Positions 1-7,494 are shown, numbered from the stretch's first letter. The stretch is DNA of 64,000 nucleotides from Flavobacterium sp. LHD-85 (GCF_030929595.1 NZ_JAVFVR010000001.1:372001-436000); one strand, 5' to 3'. Program-made: numbers and translations. Notes: generated by a model from the sequence alone, not told the origin.

Positions 1-1549
1 CAACCAGTCTTTCCAGTAATTTTTCGGCTAATGGAAATTGCTGTTTTTCGTGATTTTCTTCTCCTAACTCTTCTTTAATTTTTCGGCATTCATCTAAAGC
101 CAATTCATGATAATACGCTAAGTCCAATTTTCGTCCGTTATCCAAAATCACTTTATTCTGAAGCCATTGCCACAATTGCGATCTCGAAATTTCAGCTGTT
201 GCCGCATCTTCCATCAAATTATGAAGCGCTGCTGCGCCTTGTCCGTTCAACCATGAAGCCAAATATAAAACCGCAACATTGATGTTTTTTCGAACGCCAT
301 TTTCTGTGATTAATCCAATTGGCGGTTCGATTAAATCGGCTTCTGTAATTTTTCGATGTTCTCTTTTAATATGAATCTGATTTGGAGTTGGCATTCCTTT
401 ATCAAAAACTTCTTTTGCAATGGTAACCAAATCTGGATGCGCCACCCAGGTTCCATCATGACCATTTCGAACTTCGCGTTCTTTATCGGTTTTTACTTTC
501 GCGAAAGCGATAGCATTTGCTTCTTCATTATTACGAATCGGAATCTGCGCTGCCATTCCACCGATAGCATGAATTCCTCTTTTATGGCATCTTTGGATAA
601 CCAAATTTGAATACGCATTCATAAAAGGCGAAGTCATATTTACCTGATCGCGATCTGGAACTATGAACTTTGGATTTTTTCTGAACTTTTTAATGTAAGA
701 GAAAATATAATCCCAGCGTCCGCAGTTCAAACCAACAATGTGCTCTTTCAATTCGTAAATGATTTCATCCAACTGAAAACTTGCTGTTATGGTTTCAATT
801 AAAACCGTCACTTTTATAGTTCCGCGTTTCAGATTCAGATAATCTTCAGTAAAATCAATTACATTATTCCACCAGCGTGCTTCCAGATAATGTTCCAATT
901 TCGGAATGTAGAAATAAGGCCCCGAATTGTTTTCTAAAAGTTTTTTATGATTATGAAAAACATACAAACCAAAATCTACCAAAGAACCCGAAACTTCTTT
1001 TCCTTCAATCAAAACATGTTTTTCAGGCAGATGCAAACCTCTCGGGCGAACAATCAGTGTTCCAATTTTTTCGTTTAAATGATACGATTTCTGCTTCACC
1101 AAATCGGTAAACGTGATGGTTCTGTTTACAGCATCTATTAAATTCATTTGTCCATCCATCAGGTTTTGCCAAGTTGGCGAAGTGCTGTCTTCAAAATCGG
1201 CCATAAAAGTTTTGGCACCAGAATTCAGAGCATTGATAATCATTTTGCGGTCAACTGGTCCAGTAATTTCAACTCTTCTATCCTGTAAATCTTTCGGAAT
1301 TTCTCCAGCTGTCCAATTACTTTCTCTGATGCTTTTGGTTTCCGGAATAAAAACCGGCATGATTCCCTGATCAAAAGTGACTTGTTTCTGTTCTCTCTGT
1401 AAAAGCAATAATTTTCTTTGCGATTCAAACTTTTTGTGCAATTCGATAATAAACGCAGTCGCTTCTTCGGTCCAGATTTTTGGATAAGCAAGCTTTTTGT
1501 CGGCTAGGAATTCTATAGCCATTTCAGTGATCTCTAATTGGTTTTTCAT
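1..1549 (-). CDS. aceB: Malate synthase A, partial (C-terminus beyond left edge)
   Basis: Malate synthase condenses glyoxylate with acetyl-CoA to malate, the second step of the glyoxylate shunt, in the cytosol. An open frame of 516 codons runs from the ATG at 1549 to the window edge without a stop. The family is about 530 residues, so only a short C-terminal piece is missing. Visible signatures are RPRGLHLPEKH near residue 166 and GRWDYIFS near residue 276, both typical of the A isoform. Gene order is divergent from the ScfR-like regulator at 1760, which suggests that protein controls it. An isocitrate lyase gene would be expected further left, but that is outside the window. A consensus-like promoter lies at 1661-1691, giving a leader of about 100 nt. 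Confidence 0.95.
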   Translation of the reverse strand, partial: MKNQLEITEMAIEFLADKKLAYPKIWTEEATAFIIELHKKFESQRKLLLLQREQKQVTFDQGIMPVFIPETKSIRESNWTAGEIPKDLQDRRVEITGPVDRKMIINALNSGAKTFMADFEDSTSPTWQNLMDGQMNLIDAVNRTITFTDLVKQKSYHLNEKIGTLIVRPRGLHLPEKHVLIEGKEVSGSLVDFGLYVFHNHKKLLENNSGPYFYIPKLEHYLEARWWNNVIDFTEDYLNLKRGTIKVTVLIETITASFQLDEIIYELKEHIVGLNCGRWDYIFSYIKKFRKNPKFIVPDRDQVNMTSPFMNAYSNLVIQRCHKRGIHAIGGMAAQIPIRNNEEANAIAFAKVKTDKEREVRNGHDGTWVAHPDLVTIAKEVFDKGMPTPNQIHIKREHRKITEADLIEPPIGLITENGVRKNINVAVLYLASWLNGQGAAALHNLMEDAATAEISRSQLWQWLQNKVILDNGRKLDLAYYHELALDECRKIKEELGEENHEKQQFPLAEKLLERLV

Positions 1550-1660
1550 AGCTGCAGATTTTATTTTTTAATTTTAAAAAACAGATTCTCTGTTTATTAT
1601 TTTCATTTCATCAAAACGACTCAATCATAACTAATTCATAATTAACAAGTTTCAACGATA

Positions 1661-1691
1661 CAATGTTATAAAAAAGTTTTTTACAAAACAA
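1661..1691 (-). promoter_or_regulatory. Predicted aceB promoter
   Basis: On the minus strand TTG (1689-1691) is followed after 20 nt by TAACATTG (1661-1668), one mismatch from the Bacteroidota -7 box TAnnTTTG. The TTG overlaps the last base of the palindrome at 1691-1704, so a protein bound there would touch the -33 region. Confidence 0.5.
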
Positions 1692-1704
1692 GCGAACGTT
1701 CGCT
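1691..1704. promoter_or_regulatory. Perfect 14-bp palindrome, likely operator between aceB and its regulator
   Basis: AGCGAACGTTCGCT is its own reverse complement and is the only GC-rich stretch in a very AT-rich divergent intergenic region. It abuts the predicted aceB -33 element and lies about 20 bp upstream of the regulator's -33 box. This is where a dimeric HTH regulator controlling both genes would be expected to bind. Binding by the adjacent ScfR-like protein is inference. Confidence 0.6.
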
Positions 1705-1724
1705 AAATTTTAAAAATATTTTTT

Positions 1725-1755
1725 TTTGCGATTATTTTTAGATTACTTACATTTG
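1725..1755 (+). promoter_or_regulatory. Consensus promoter of the ScfR-like regulator
   Basis: TTTG (1725-1728), a 19-nt spacer and TACATTTG (1748-1755) match the Bacteroidota consensus exactly. Only four bases separate the -7 box from the ATG at 1760, so the transcript is probably leaderless or nearly so. Confidence 0.7.
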
Positions 1756-1759
1756 GATT

Positions 1760-3241
1760 ATGGATATCGAAAAAGACTATATAAAGCTGATTTTTGGGCT
1801 AAAAATGAAACAAGTTCGTACACAAAAAAACTTGTCTCTTTTTGGTTTGGCCAAACTGACTAATCTTTCAAAATCGTACTTAAACGAGATTGAAAAGGGA
1901 AAAAAATATCCAAAAACAGATAAAATTTTGCTTTTATGCGAACATTTGGACGTGCCTTACGACCAAATGGTATCTTTAAAACTCGATAATAACCTCGCTC
2001 CTATTGGCGAAATCTTGAAATCTGGAATTTTAAAAGAGATTCCACTAGAGCTTTTCGGAATTCAGGAGGCAGATTTAATTGATATTATTGCGAATGCTCC
2101 AGCCAAAGTCAATGCGTTTATTAGTACCATAATCGAAATTGCACAACATTATAATTTAAGCCGTGAGAGTTTCTTTTTAGCTGCTTTGCGTTCGTATCAG
2201 GAAGCGCACAGCAATTATTTTGAAGATTTAGAAGAAAAAGTAATCGCATTTTCGAAGTCATTTCAGATTAATCTGGATTCCAAAATCAGCGTTGAAGAAT
2301 TGGAAGCGATTTTAAAAGAAGAATACGAATACAATATCAAAGAAATCGCTTTTACAGATCAGGAAGCTTTGGGCGATTTACGTTCTATTTATGTTCCGAA
2401 AAGCAAAACTTTATTGCTTTCAACCGAACTTGATGCTCCTCAGAAAGCATTTATTTTAGCTAAAGAAATAGCTTATAATTACCTAAAAATTTCCGATCGC
2501 TTGCTAACTTTCAGCTGGATTAAGTTTGAAAATTTCGATCAGGTTCTACATAATTTTTACGCTTCTTATTTTGCCGGTGCTTTATTATTGCCAAGAAAAT
2601 TAGTGGTCGATAAAATCAATTCTTTTTTAGAAAATGAAAATCCAAAACCGGAAGAGTTTGTTCAATTAATTGAAAGTTTTGAAGTCTCTCCAGAATCTTT
2701 TTATCAAAGATTGACCAATTTATTGCCAAAAGATTTTCAGTTGAAGAATCTTTTCTTCCTAAGATTATCACATAAAATCGGTTCTGATTTTTATCAGATA
2801 AATAAAGAATTACACATTACGCATCAACAGGAACCGCACGCCAACGAAACCAACGAGCATTATTGCAGAAGATGGGTTTCGGTAAAAACAATTGACGAAG
2901 CTATCAAACAAAATAAATCTCACTTTCTTGATGCACAAATATCCAGTTATGCCAATAGCGGCAACGAATATTTAGTTTTTTCATCGGCTACAAAAGATCC
3001 TTTTTTGCATGATACCATTAGAAGTATTTCTGTTGGAATTTTGATTAATCCAACCATGAAAAAGAAATTCAAGCTCATTGACGGAAAACCTTTGGTAAAA
3101 CGAATTGTTGGTGTAACTTGCGAAACTTGTGCAGTTAAAGATTGTCTGGAAAGAGCCGCTCCGCCAATTGTTTTAGAAAGAAAGAAACGCCACGAGAATA
3201 CGGATGCAGTAGTACAGCAGTTTATGAATCAATATAGCTAG
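1760..3241 (+). CDS. XRE-family regulator of the ScfR/RamB type (short-chain fatty acyl regulator)
   Basis: The 493-residue protein has an N-terminal XRE helix-turn-helix (about residues 10-66, ending in SYLNEIEKGKKYP). A middle domain resembles the ImmA/IrrE fold, and the C-terminal part is DUF2083-like with three cysteines (C454, C457, C462) in VTCETCAVKDC. Relatives such as RamB and ScfR control acetate, propionate and glyoxylate-shunt genes, which fits the divergent malate synthase. Where active ImmA peptidases carry HExxH, this protein reads AKEIAY (residues 234-239), so the domain is probably a sensor and not a protease. The first ATG is chosen because the HTH begins almost at once and a consensus promoter sits just upstream. 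Confidence 0.85.
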   Translation: MDIEKDYIKLIFGLKMKQVRTQKNLSLFGLAKLTNLSKSYLNEIEKGKKYPKTDKILLLCEHLDVPYDQMVSLKLDNNLAPIGEILKSGILKEIPLELFGIQEADLIDIIANAPAKVNAFISTIIEIAQHYNLSRESFFLAALRSYQEAHSNYFEDLEEKVIAFSKSFQINLDSKISVEELEAILKEEYEYNIKEIAFTDQEALGDLRSIYVPKSKTLLLSTELDAPQKAFILAKEIAYNYLKISDRLLTFSWIKFENFDQVLHNFYASYFAGALLLPRKLVVDKINSFLENENPKPEEFVQLIESFEVSPESFYQRLTNLLPKDFQLKNLFFLRLSHKIGSDFYQINKELHITHQQEPHANETNEHYCRRWVSVKTIDEAIKQNKSHFLDAQISSYANSGNEYLVFSSATKDPFLHDTIRSISVGILINPTMKKKFKLIDGKPLVKRIVGVTCETCAVKDCLERAAPPIVLERKKRHENTDAVVQQFMNQYS

Positions 3242-3247
3242 AATGCC

Positions 3248-3607
3248 ATGAAATATTTTGCCTTAATAATCACTTTGTTTTTCATCAACTTCAACCAGAA
3301 AACGGATAAACTTACTGGCCGTTACAATTATATGATTGAAGATGAAGGCGCTTATATTCTGAAAGATAAAATTACTTTTAAGGATAGCGTTTTTGCGTTT
3401 GATAACAAGTATCTGCCGAAAGGGAGAATTTCTTATGGCAATGCGATATTATTGGATAATTTCATTAATACTGATTTGATTATCAGCATTCCAAAAGATC
3501 AAATCGAAAAAGACACTATTCCTTTTTTTATGCATGATAAGAAAAATTCTTCTTCAAATTATCTTGATGAAGTGGTTGGGAAAGGGAAATTGGTTAGGAT
3601 TAAATAA
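3248..3607 (+). CDS. Small hypothetical protein with hydrophobic N-terminus
   Basis: A 119-residue protein that I cannot assign to a family. It starts with a short hydrophobic stretch (MKYFALIITLFFINF) that could be a signal peptide, followed by a mainly beta-strand-like sequence with no cysteine. It begins 6 bp after the stop of the ScfR-like gene, so it is probably cotranscribed. The closing residues are basic (GKGKLVRIK). Export to the periplasm is inference. Confidence 0.6.
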   Translation: MKYFALIITLFFINFNQKTDKLTGRYNYMIEDEGAYILKDKITFKDSVFAFDNKYLPKGRISYGNAILLDNFINTDLIISIPKDQIEKDTIPFFMHDKKNSSSNYLDEVVGKGKLVRIK

Positions 3608-3871
3608 CTACTCCTGCCATTATTAGTTCTTATTTGTCATTCCGAGGTAAAACCTTTGAACCTCTGTACCTTTGTGCCTTTCAACCTTCTTGTAAAAATG
3701 AAACTTCTAAAATAGCCCCGATAGAAGTGGAAATCCTTTTGTGGTGGGGTTCACCACAAAAGATTGCAACGGATAGCGGGACTAAACGTCTTTTGAAAAC
3801 AATACTTCCGCTCCTGAAAAAAACCTTTGGACCTCTGCAACTCTGACCCTTTGCACCTCAAAAAACCTTTC
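3608..3871. other. Intergenic region with repeat remnants, no gene
   Basis: This stretch holds repeat-derived text. It starts with TGTCATTCCGAGG near 3636 (a fragment of a common Flavobacterium repeat), then has several variants of ACCTTTGAACCTCTG (3651-3690 and 3821-3860), and the structured repeat at 3714-3783. A 70-codon frame at 3634-3846 runs straight through the repeats and is not taken as a gene. Confidence 0.6.
3714..3783 (+). repeat. Structured interspersed repeat, copy 1
   Basis: Two conserved blocks (GATAGAAGTGGAAATCC at about 3720-3736 and AAAAGATTGCAACGGATAGC at 3758-3777) flank a perfect 11-bp hairpin: CTTTTGTGGTG at 3736-3746 pairs with CACCACAAAAG at 3752-3762. An outer stem pairs CCCG (3717-3720) with CGGG (3777-3780). 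A second copy lies at 32327-32400 with different but still complementary bases in both stems. Confidence 0.75.
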
Positions 3872-3885
3872 TTAACCTAGATTAA
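3872..3885. promoter_or_regulatory. Palindromic operator upstream of the pirin gene
   Basis: TTAACCTAGATTAA fits the symmetric pattern TTAAYCTAGRTTAA and is followed by AGTGCT in the -33 position. The same element, in inverted form, lies at 5255-5268 upstream of yceI with the identical 23-bp distance to the -7 box. The promoter lacks a TTG -33 box, which suggests activator dependence. Confidence 0.65.
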
Positions 3886-3908
3886 GTGCTTTTCCTTTAC
3901 ATCGACCG

Positions 3909-3916
3909 TATCTTTG
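3909..3916 (+). promoter_or_regulatory. -7 box of the pirin promoter
   Basis: TATCTTTG matches the Bacteroidota TAnnTTTG element and lies about 30 bp before the pirin ATG. Confidence 0.65.
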
Positions 3917-3945
3917 TACTATAAAAATAACAAAAGGACAAAATC

Positions 3946-4662
3946 ATGGAAAATATAGTATTGCACAAAGCAGACACAAGAGGAAACGCAAATCACGGAT
4001 GGTTGAACGCTTATCATAGCTTTAGTTTTGCGAGCTGGTATAATCCGGACAGAATTCAGTTTGGAGCACTTCGTGTTTTGAATGATGATACGATTGCAGC
4101 CGGAATGGGTTTTGGAACGCATCCTCATGATAATATGGAAATTATTACAATCCCGCTTGAAGGTGATTTGGCCCACAAAGACAGCATGGGAAATACTGAA
4201 ATCATCAAAAATGGAGATATTCAGGTGATGAGTGCTGGAACTGGAATTCAGCATAGTGAGTTTAATCCAAATGCAGATCAGCAGACTAAGTTATTACAGA
4301 TTTGGTTGTTTCCAAACAAAAGAAATGTTACGCCACGCTATCAGCAGATTACTATGGATGTTGCCGACAGACATAACAAATTGTCTCAGGTTTTATCTCC
4401 AAATGCAGATGATGAAGGAGTTTGGATTCAGCAAGATGCTTGGTTTAATATGGGGAATTTCGATTCTGGAGTTACTGCTGAATATAAAATCAAAAAAGAA
4501 GGAAACGGAGTTTATGCTTTCATTTTAAAAGGAAATGTTACCATCAACGGTCAGGAATTAAACTCTCGTGATGCGGTTGGAATTTCAGGAACTGATACTT
4601 TGAATATTAAAGCCAATACAGATGCTGAATTTTTATTAATGGACATTCCAATGAATTATTAA
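3946..4662 (+). CDS. Pirin family protein (bicupin, YhhW-like)
   Basis: A 238-residue cytosolic bicupin. The N-terminal cupin carries the full pirin metal site: H59 and H61 in THPHDNMEI, and H103 and E105 in GIQHSEFN. Bacterial pirins of the YhhW type can act as quercetin 2,3-dioxygenases, and others serve as redox-sensing cofactors, so the substrate is unknown here. The gene has its own promoter and a strong terminator. Its promoter shares an operator with yceI, so the two are probably induced together, and a stress or redox role is plausible. Confidence 0.9.
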   Translation: MENIVLHKADTRGNANHGWLNAYHSFSFASWYNPDRIQFGALRVLNDDTIAAGMGFGTHPHDNMEIITIPLEGDLAHKDSMGNTEIIKNGDIQVMSAGTGIQHSEFNPNADQQTKLLQIWLFPNKRNVTPRYQQITMDVADRHNKLSQVLSPNADDEGVWIQQDAWFNMGNFDSGVTAEYKIKKEGNGVYAFILKGNVTINGQELNSRDAVGISGTDTLNIKANTDAEFLLMDIPMNY

Positions 4663-4693
4663 TTCAAACAAAAACAATTAACACCAGCACTTT

Positions 4694-4740
4694 GAAACGA
4701 TAATAAACCTGTAAATCAGATTATTATCGTTTCTTTTTTT
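4694..4740 (+). terminator. Rho-independent terminator after the pirin gene
   Basis: A perfect 13-bp stem (GAAACGATAATAA at 4694-4706 with TTATTATCGTTTC at 4721-4733) is followed by a T run to 4740. Confidence 0.85.
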
Positions 4741-4828
4741 ATTCCATTTCAGAAAAGAAAGACTAACTTTATAAGTAAAAAAAATTGGTCTGACTTTAAA
4801 ATTAAACTAACTCTTAAAATTTTAAACC

Positions 4829-5059
4829 ATGAATCCAAATAACCTCACTAAAGAATACACAAACGGAGAAGTCACGATTGTATGGCAATCTGGAAAGTGT
4901 ATTCATTCGGCAAATTGTGTCAAAAACAATCCAGATGTCTTTCGTCCAAAAGAAAAACCGTGGATTACTCCAGAGAAATCTACAACTGAGAAAATTATTT
5001 CGACTGTAAACAAATGTCCTTCGGGGGCATTGACATTTTACATGAATAACAAAAGCTAA
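4829..5059 (+). CDS. Small 4Fe-4S mono-cluster protein (YjdI/Fer4_19-like)
   Basis: A 76-residue protein with C24, H26 and C30 in GKCIHSANC, C63 in NKCPSGAL, and the sequence PWITPEKS between them. This arrangement is that of the divergent single-cluster ferredoxin-like family that includes E. coli YjdI. It probably binds one Fe-S cluster and passes electrons or senses redox state, but no partner is known. It stands alone between pirin and yceI. I see no copy of the pirin/yceI operator in front of it. Confidence 0.8.
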   Translation: MNPNNLTKEYTNGEVTIVWQSGKCIHSANCVKNNPDVFRPKEKPWITPEKSTTEKIISTVNKCPSGALTFYMNNKS

Positions 5060-5075
5060 GCTTTACGCATTAGTT

Positions 5076-5236
5076 TTTTGCCACAGATTAAAGTGATTTT
5101 TTTGCCACAAATTGCACAAATTTTCACAAATTTTGATTCAATTTATTTCGTGGAAATCTGTGCAATTGCTTCGCCGATTCGCTATCGCTCGGGGCGTGGC
5201 AATATATTTTTTAATCTGTTTGATCTGTGGCAAAAC
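5076..5236. repeat. Nested palindromic repeat upstream of yceI
   Basis: The outer inverted repeat is TTTTGCCACAGATTAAA (about 5076-5092) against TTTAATCTG...GATCTGTGGCAAAA (5209-5235). Inside it lies a second inverted repeat, TTTGCCACAAATTGCACAAA (5101-5120) against GTGGAAATCTGTGCAATTGC (5150-5169) ending in GTGGCAA (5196-5202). A third GC-rich hairpin (TTCGCCGATTCGC..., about 5170-5195) is inserted in its right arm. A 61-codon frame inside is rejected as a gene. Confidence 0.75.
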
Positions 5237-5254
5237 CATTACATTTTTTATTTC

Positions 5255-5268
5255 TTAATCTAGGTTAA
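5255..5268. promoter_or_regulatory. Palindromic operator upstream of yceI
   Basis: TTAATCTAGGTTAA is the exact reverse complement of the pirin operator at 3872-3885 and fits the same symmetric pattern. It is followed by AGTGCT, then by the -7 box after 23 bp, exactly as at the pirin gene. Confidence 0.65.
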
Positions 5269-5291
5269 GTGCTCCAGGACAACTGTCACCG

Positions 5292-5299
5292 TAACTTTG
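5292..5299 (+). promoter_or_regulatory. -7 box of the yceI promoter
   Basis: TAACTTTG matches TAnnTTTG. No TTG is present at the -33 position, where GTG (5269-5271) occurs after a 20-nt spacer, as at the pirin promoter. Confidence 0.65.
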
Positions 5300-5343
5300 T
5301 CCTATCAAAATGAAACAAATTAATTATTTAAAAAAATAAAATT

Positions 5344-5877
5344 ATGGCAACTACAAAATGGTCAATTGACCCAACTCACTCAGAAATTGGTTTTAAAGTT
5401 AAACACATGATGTTTACTAATGTTTCAGGAAAATTTGGAACTTATGACGCTACTGCATCCACAGAAGGTGAAAGTTTTGATAATGCAGATTTCAGTTTTT
5501 CTGCCGATATCTCTTCAATCGACACTGCAAACGCAGATCGTGATGGACATTTAAGAAGCGGCGATTTCTTTGATGCAGAGAATAATCCAAAATTAACTTT
5601 CAAATCTTCTGCTTTCAAAAAAATTAATGATGGCGAATTTGAATTAACTGGAGATTTAGACATTAAAGGTGTTTCAAAAACAGTGAAATTCCCAGTTGAA
5701 TTTAGCGGAATCATGACTGATCCTTGGGGAAATACAAAAGTAGGTTTAAGCATAGAAGGAAAAATTAATCGTAAAGATTGGGGTTTAAACTGGAACTCGG
5801 CTCTTGAAACAGGGGGTGTTTTAGTAGGAGAAGAAGTTCGTTTGAACATTGAATTACAATTTGTAAAACAAGCCTAA
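5344..5877 (+). CDS. YceI family protein
   Basis: A 177-residue YceI-fold protein (lipocalin-like barrel binding polyisoprenoids or similar hydrophobic molecules). It begins MATTKWSIDPTHSEIGFKVKHMMFTNVSG and ends with the family's RKDWGLNWN and LNIELQF strands. Unlike E. coli YceI it has no signal peptide, so it is expected in the cytosol. It is a single gene with its own operator-bearing promoter shared in design with pirin and with a clean terminator behind it. Confidence 0.92.
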   Translation: MATTKWSIDPTHSEIGFKVKHMMFTNVSGKFGTYDATASTEGESFDNADFSFSADISSIDTANADRDGHLRSGDFFDAENNPKLTFKSSAFKKINDGEFELTGDLDIKGVSKTVKFPVEFSGIMTDPWGNTKVGLSIEGKINRKDWGLNWNSALETGGVLVGEEVRLNIELQFVKQA

Positions 5878-5912
5878 TCTATTTGGTTTTAGATTTAATT
5901 GGTTGGTTATTG

Positions 5913-5939
5913 AAGCCCTGCATTTTGCAGGGCTTTTTG
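5913..5939 (+). terminator. Terminator after yceI
   Basis: AAGCCCTGCA and TGCAGGGCTT form a 10-bp stem around TTT, followed by TTTTT. Confidence 0.85.
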
Positions 5940-5940
5940 T

Positions 5941-6093
5941 TTGCCACGAATTATACGAATTTCCACAATTTTTTTCTCGCAAAGCCGAAATTTGCCACAG
6001 ATTTAAAGGATTTCCATAGATTAGAAATCCAAATAATCTTTTTAATCTGTGGCTAAAAAATAATTCGTGGAAATTCGTGTAATTAGTGGCAAA
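5941..6093. repeat. Nested palindromic repeat downstream of yceI
   Basis: The outer inverted repeat is TTGCCACGAATTATACGAAT (5941-5960) against ATTCGTGTAATTAGTGGCAA (about 6072-6092). The inner one is TTTGCCACAGATTTAAAGGA (5991-6010) against TTTTTAATCTGTGGC (about 6039-6053). The families are the same two as at 5076-5236, but here the order of nesting is reversed. Confidence 0.75.
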
Positions 6094-6102
6094 CCTCAAA
6101 AT

Positions 6103-6966
6103 TCATCTTACTGTGTTTCTAAATTCTGTTGGCGACATTCCTGTTTGTTTTTTGAAGAAACGAGAGAAATAGGAATAATCTTCGTAGCCAACCTTAAAGG
6201 CAACTTCGTTTACGGCTAATTGCTTGTCGATCAACATTCTTTTGATTTCCAGAATTACTCTGTCAGTAATGACTTCTGTGGCTGTTTTTTGGAGAATTTC
6301 ATTGCAGATTCTGTTTAAGTGTTTCAGCGTGATATTTAGTTTTTCTGCATAAAACGAAGGCAGTCTTTGCGTTTTGTAATATTCTTCTAAAAGCGATTCA
6401 AACTTATTGATTTTGATATTGTATGAATGCGTTTGATGCGAATAGGTTTCTCCATATTTTCTCGCCACTTCAATGTGAATACAATCCAATAAATTCAATA
6501 ATTTATCTAATTGGTATTTATTATTTTGAATGTTTTCCTGAATCAATAAATCAAAATAAGGTTGGATTTTTGGAATTTCTTTTTCTTCAAAAACCATTTC
6601 AGGTCGGTTTTGAATGGAATGATAAAAATTATAATCGTTTATCTTTTTTTGGCCGAAATACAGATTATATAATTCCTGTGAAAAGATAATTACAAAACCT
6701 TCTATGTCTTCAGATAAATTCCAATGGTGCATTTGTCCTGGCTGCAGCACAAACAAGCTTCCTCTTTTGATTTCAAACTGATCAAAATCGACTTCATGTA
6801 AGCCAGAACCTTTTGTAAAAAACACCATTAAATACGAATCATGGCGGTGCGGTTCTTCGACAAAACTGTGATTTTTTAGATGTTCCGTAAAAGTATTCAC
6901 ATAAAAATCACGATGAATATCGTTACAGCTGAAATTCTGAACACTATAAATGGGATATTTCTTCAT
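6103..6966 (-). CDS. AraC family transcriptional regulator
   Basis: A 287-residue regulator. It has an N-terminal cupin-type sensor domain (HRHDSYLMVFFTKGSG, VLQPGQMHHW) and a C-terminal double helix-turn-helix (about residues 185-285, with VAFKVGYEDYSYFSRFFKKQTGMSPTEFR). The ATG at 6966 is chosen. An upstream TTG would extend it by 26 residues into the promoter of the divergent gene, and the sequence MKKYPIY is a natural start. Ligand and targets are not evident. It is adjacent to yceI, and whether it is the activator acting on the pirin/yceI operators is an open, testable idea. Confidence 0.88.
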   Translation of the reverse strand: MKKYPIYSVQNFSCNDIHRDFYVNTFTEHLKNHSFVEEPHRHDSYLMVFFTKGSGLHEVDFDQFEIKRGSLFVLQPGQMHHWNLSEDIEGFVIIFSQELYNLYFGQKKINDYNFYHSIQNRPEMVFEEKEIPKIQPYFDLLIQENIQNNKYQLDKLLNLLDCIHIEVARKYGETYSHQTHSYNIKINKFESLLEEYYKTQRLPSFYAEKLNITLKHLNRICNEILQKTATEVITDRVILEIKRMLIDKQLAVNEVAFKVGYEDYSYFSRFFKKQTGMSPTEFRNTVR

Positions 6967-7031
6967 AACAAATGTCTTTATTGTGCTACAATAAGCGAAG
7001 ATACTAAAAAGACTTTTATAATGCCATAAAT

Positions 7032-7039
7032 TACCTTTG
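7032..7039 (+). promoter_or_regulatory. -7 box upstream of the DUF983 gene
   Basis: TACCTTTG matches TAnnTTTG and lies about 23 bp before the ATG at 7063. No good -33 box is seen. Confidence 0.5.
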
Positions 7040-7062
7040 TACAAACAAAAATCAACACTATC

Positions 7063-7425
7063 ATGTCAAGCGCATTAACTCATATTTTAAAAAACGAATG
7101 TCCTGTTTGTCATAAAGGAAAAGTTTTTACAGATAAAAATATCTTTCTAAATTTCAGTTTTCCAAAAATGAATGAATACTGCAGTCATTGCAATTATAAA
7201 TTCCAAAAAGAGCCTGGCTATTTCTTTGGCGCCATGTATGTAAACTACGGATTAACAGTCGCTCAAGGAATTGCAACATATTGTATTGCTCAGTATTTTT
7301 TCGAAACAAACTTCGATTTAAGAATCCTTCCTATTATTGCTGTTGTAATTACTTTGCTTACTCCTTTTAATCTTAGATTTTCAAGATTAGCATGGATTTA
7401 TATGTTTAAGGGGTATACGAGCTAA
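7063..7425 (+). CDS. DUF983 zinc-ribbon membrane protein
   Basis: A 120-residue inner-membrane protein. The N-terminal zinc ribbon has C13 and C16 (CPVC) and C40 and C43 (CSHC). Two or more membrane segments follow (about residues 57-80 and 87-105). This is the DUF983 layout, common in Bacteroidota and Alphaproteobacteria near respiratory genes, and the function is unknown. It is followed by fabD, which has its own promoter, so cotranscription is not required. Confidence 0.85.
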   Translation: MSSALTHILKNECPVCHKGKVFTDKNIFLNFSFPKMNEYCSHCNYKFQKEPGYFFGAMYVNYGLTVAQGIATYCIAQYFFETNFDLRILPIIAVVITLLTPFNLRFSRLAWIYMFKGYTS

Positions 7426-7433
7426 AAAAATAG

Positions 7434-7441
7434 TACTTTTG
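7434..7441 (+). promoter_or_regulatory. -7 box of the fabD promoter
   Basis: TACTTTTG matches TAnnTTTG and lies about 53 bp before the fabD ATG. Confidence 0.5.
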
Positions 7442-7494
7442 CCTTTCAATTGAAACTAATTTTCAATCCAAAAAATAAAAAACAAATTAGACAA

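Noticed and set aside
3634..3846. A 70-codon open frame
   Set aside because: It runs through several dispersed repeats, including the structured repeat at 3714-3783, and has no protein-like composition.
5078..5263. A 61-codon open frame upstream of yceI
   Set aside because: It lies inside the nested palindromic repeat and its end covers the yceI operator.
5442..5849. A 135-codon minus-strand frame opposite yceI
   Set aside because: It lies wholly within a well-supported gene, has no promoter and resembles no family.
6967..7044. N-terminal extension of the AraC regulator
   Set aside because: It would need a TTG start and cover the promoter of the divergent DUF983 gene.
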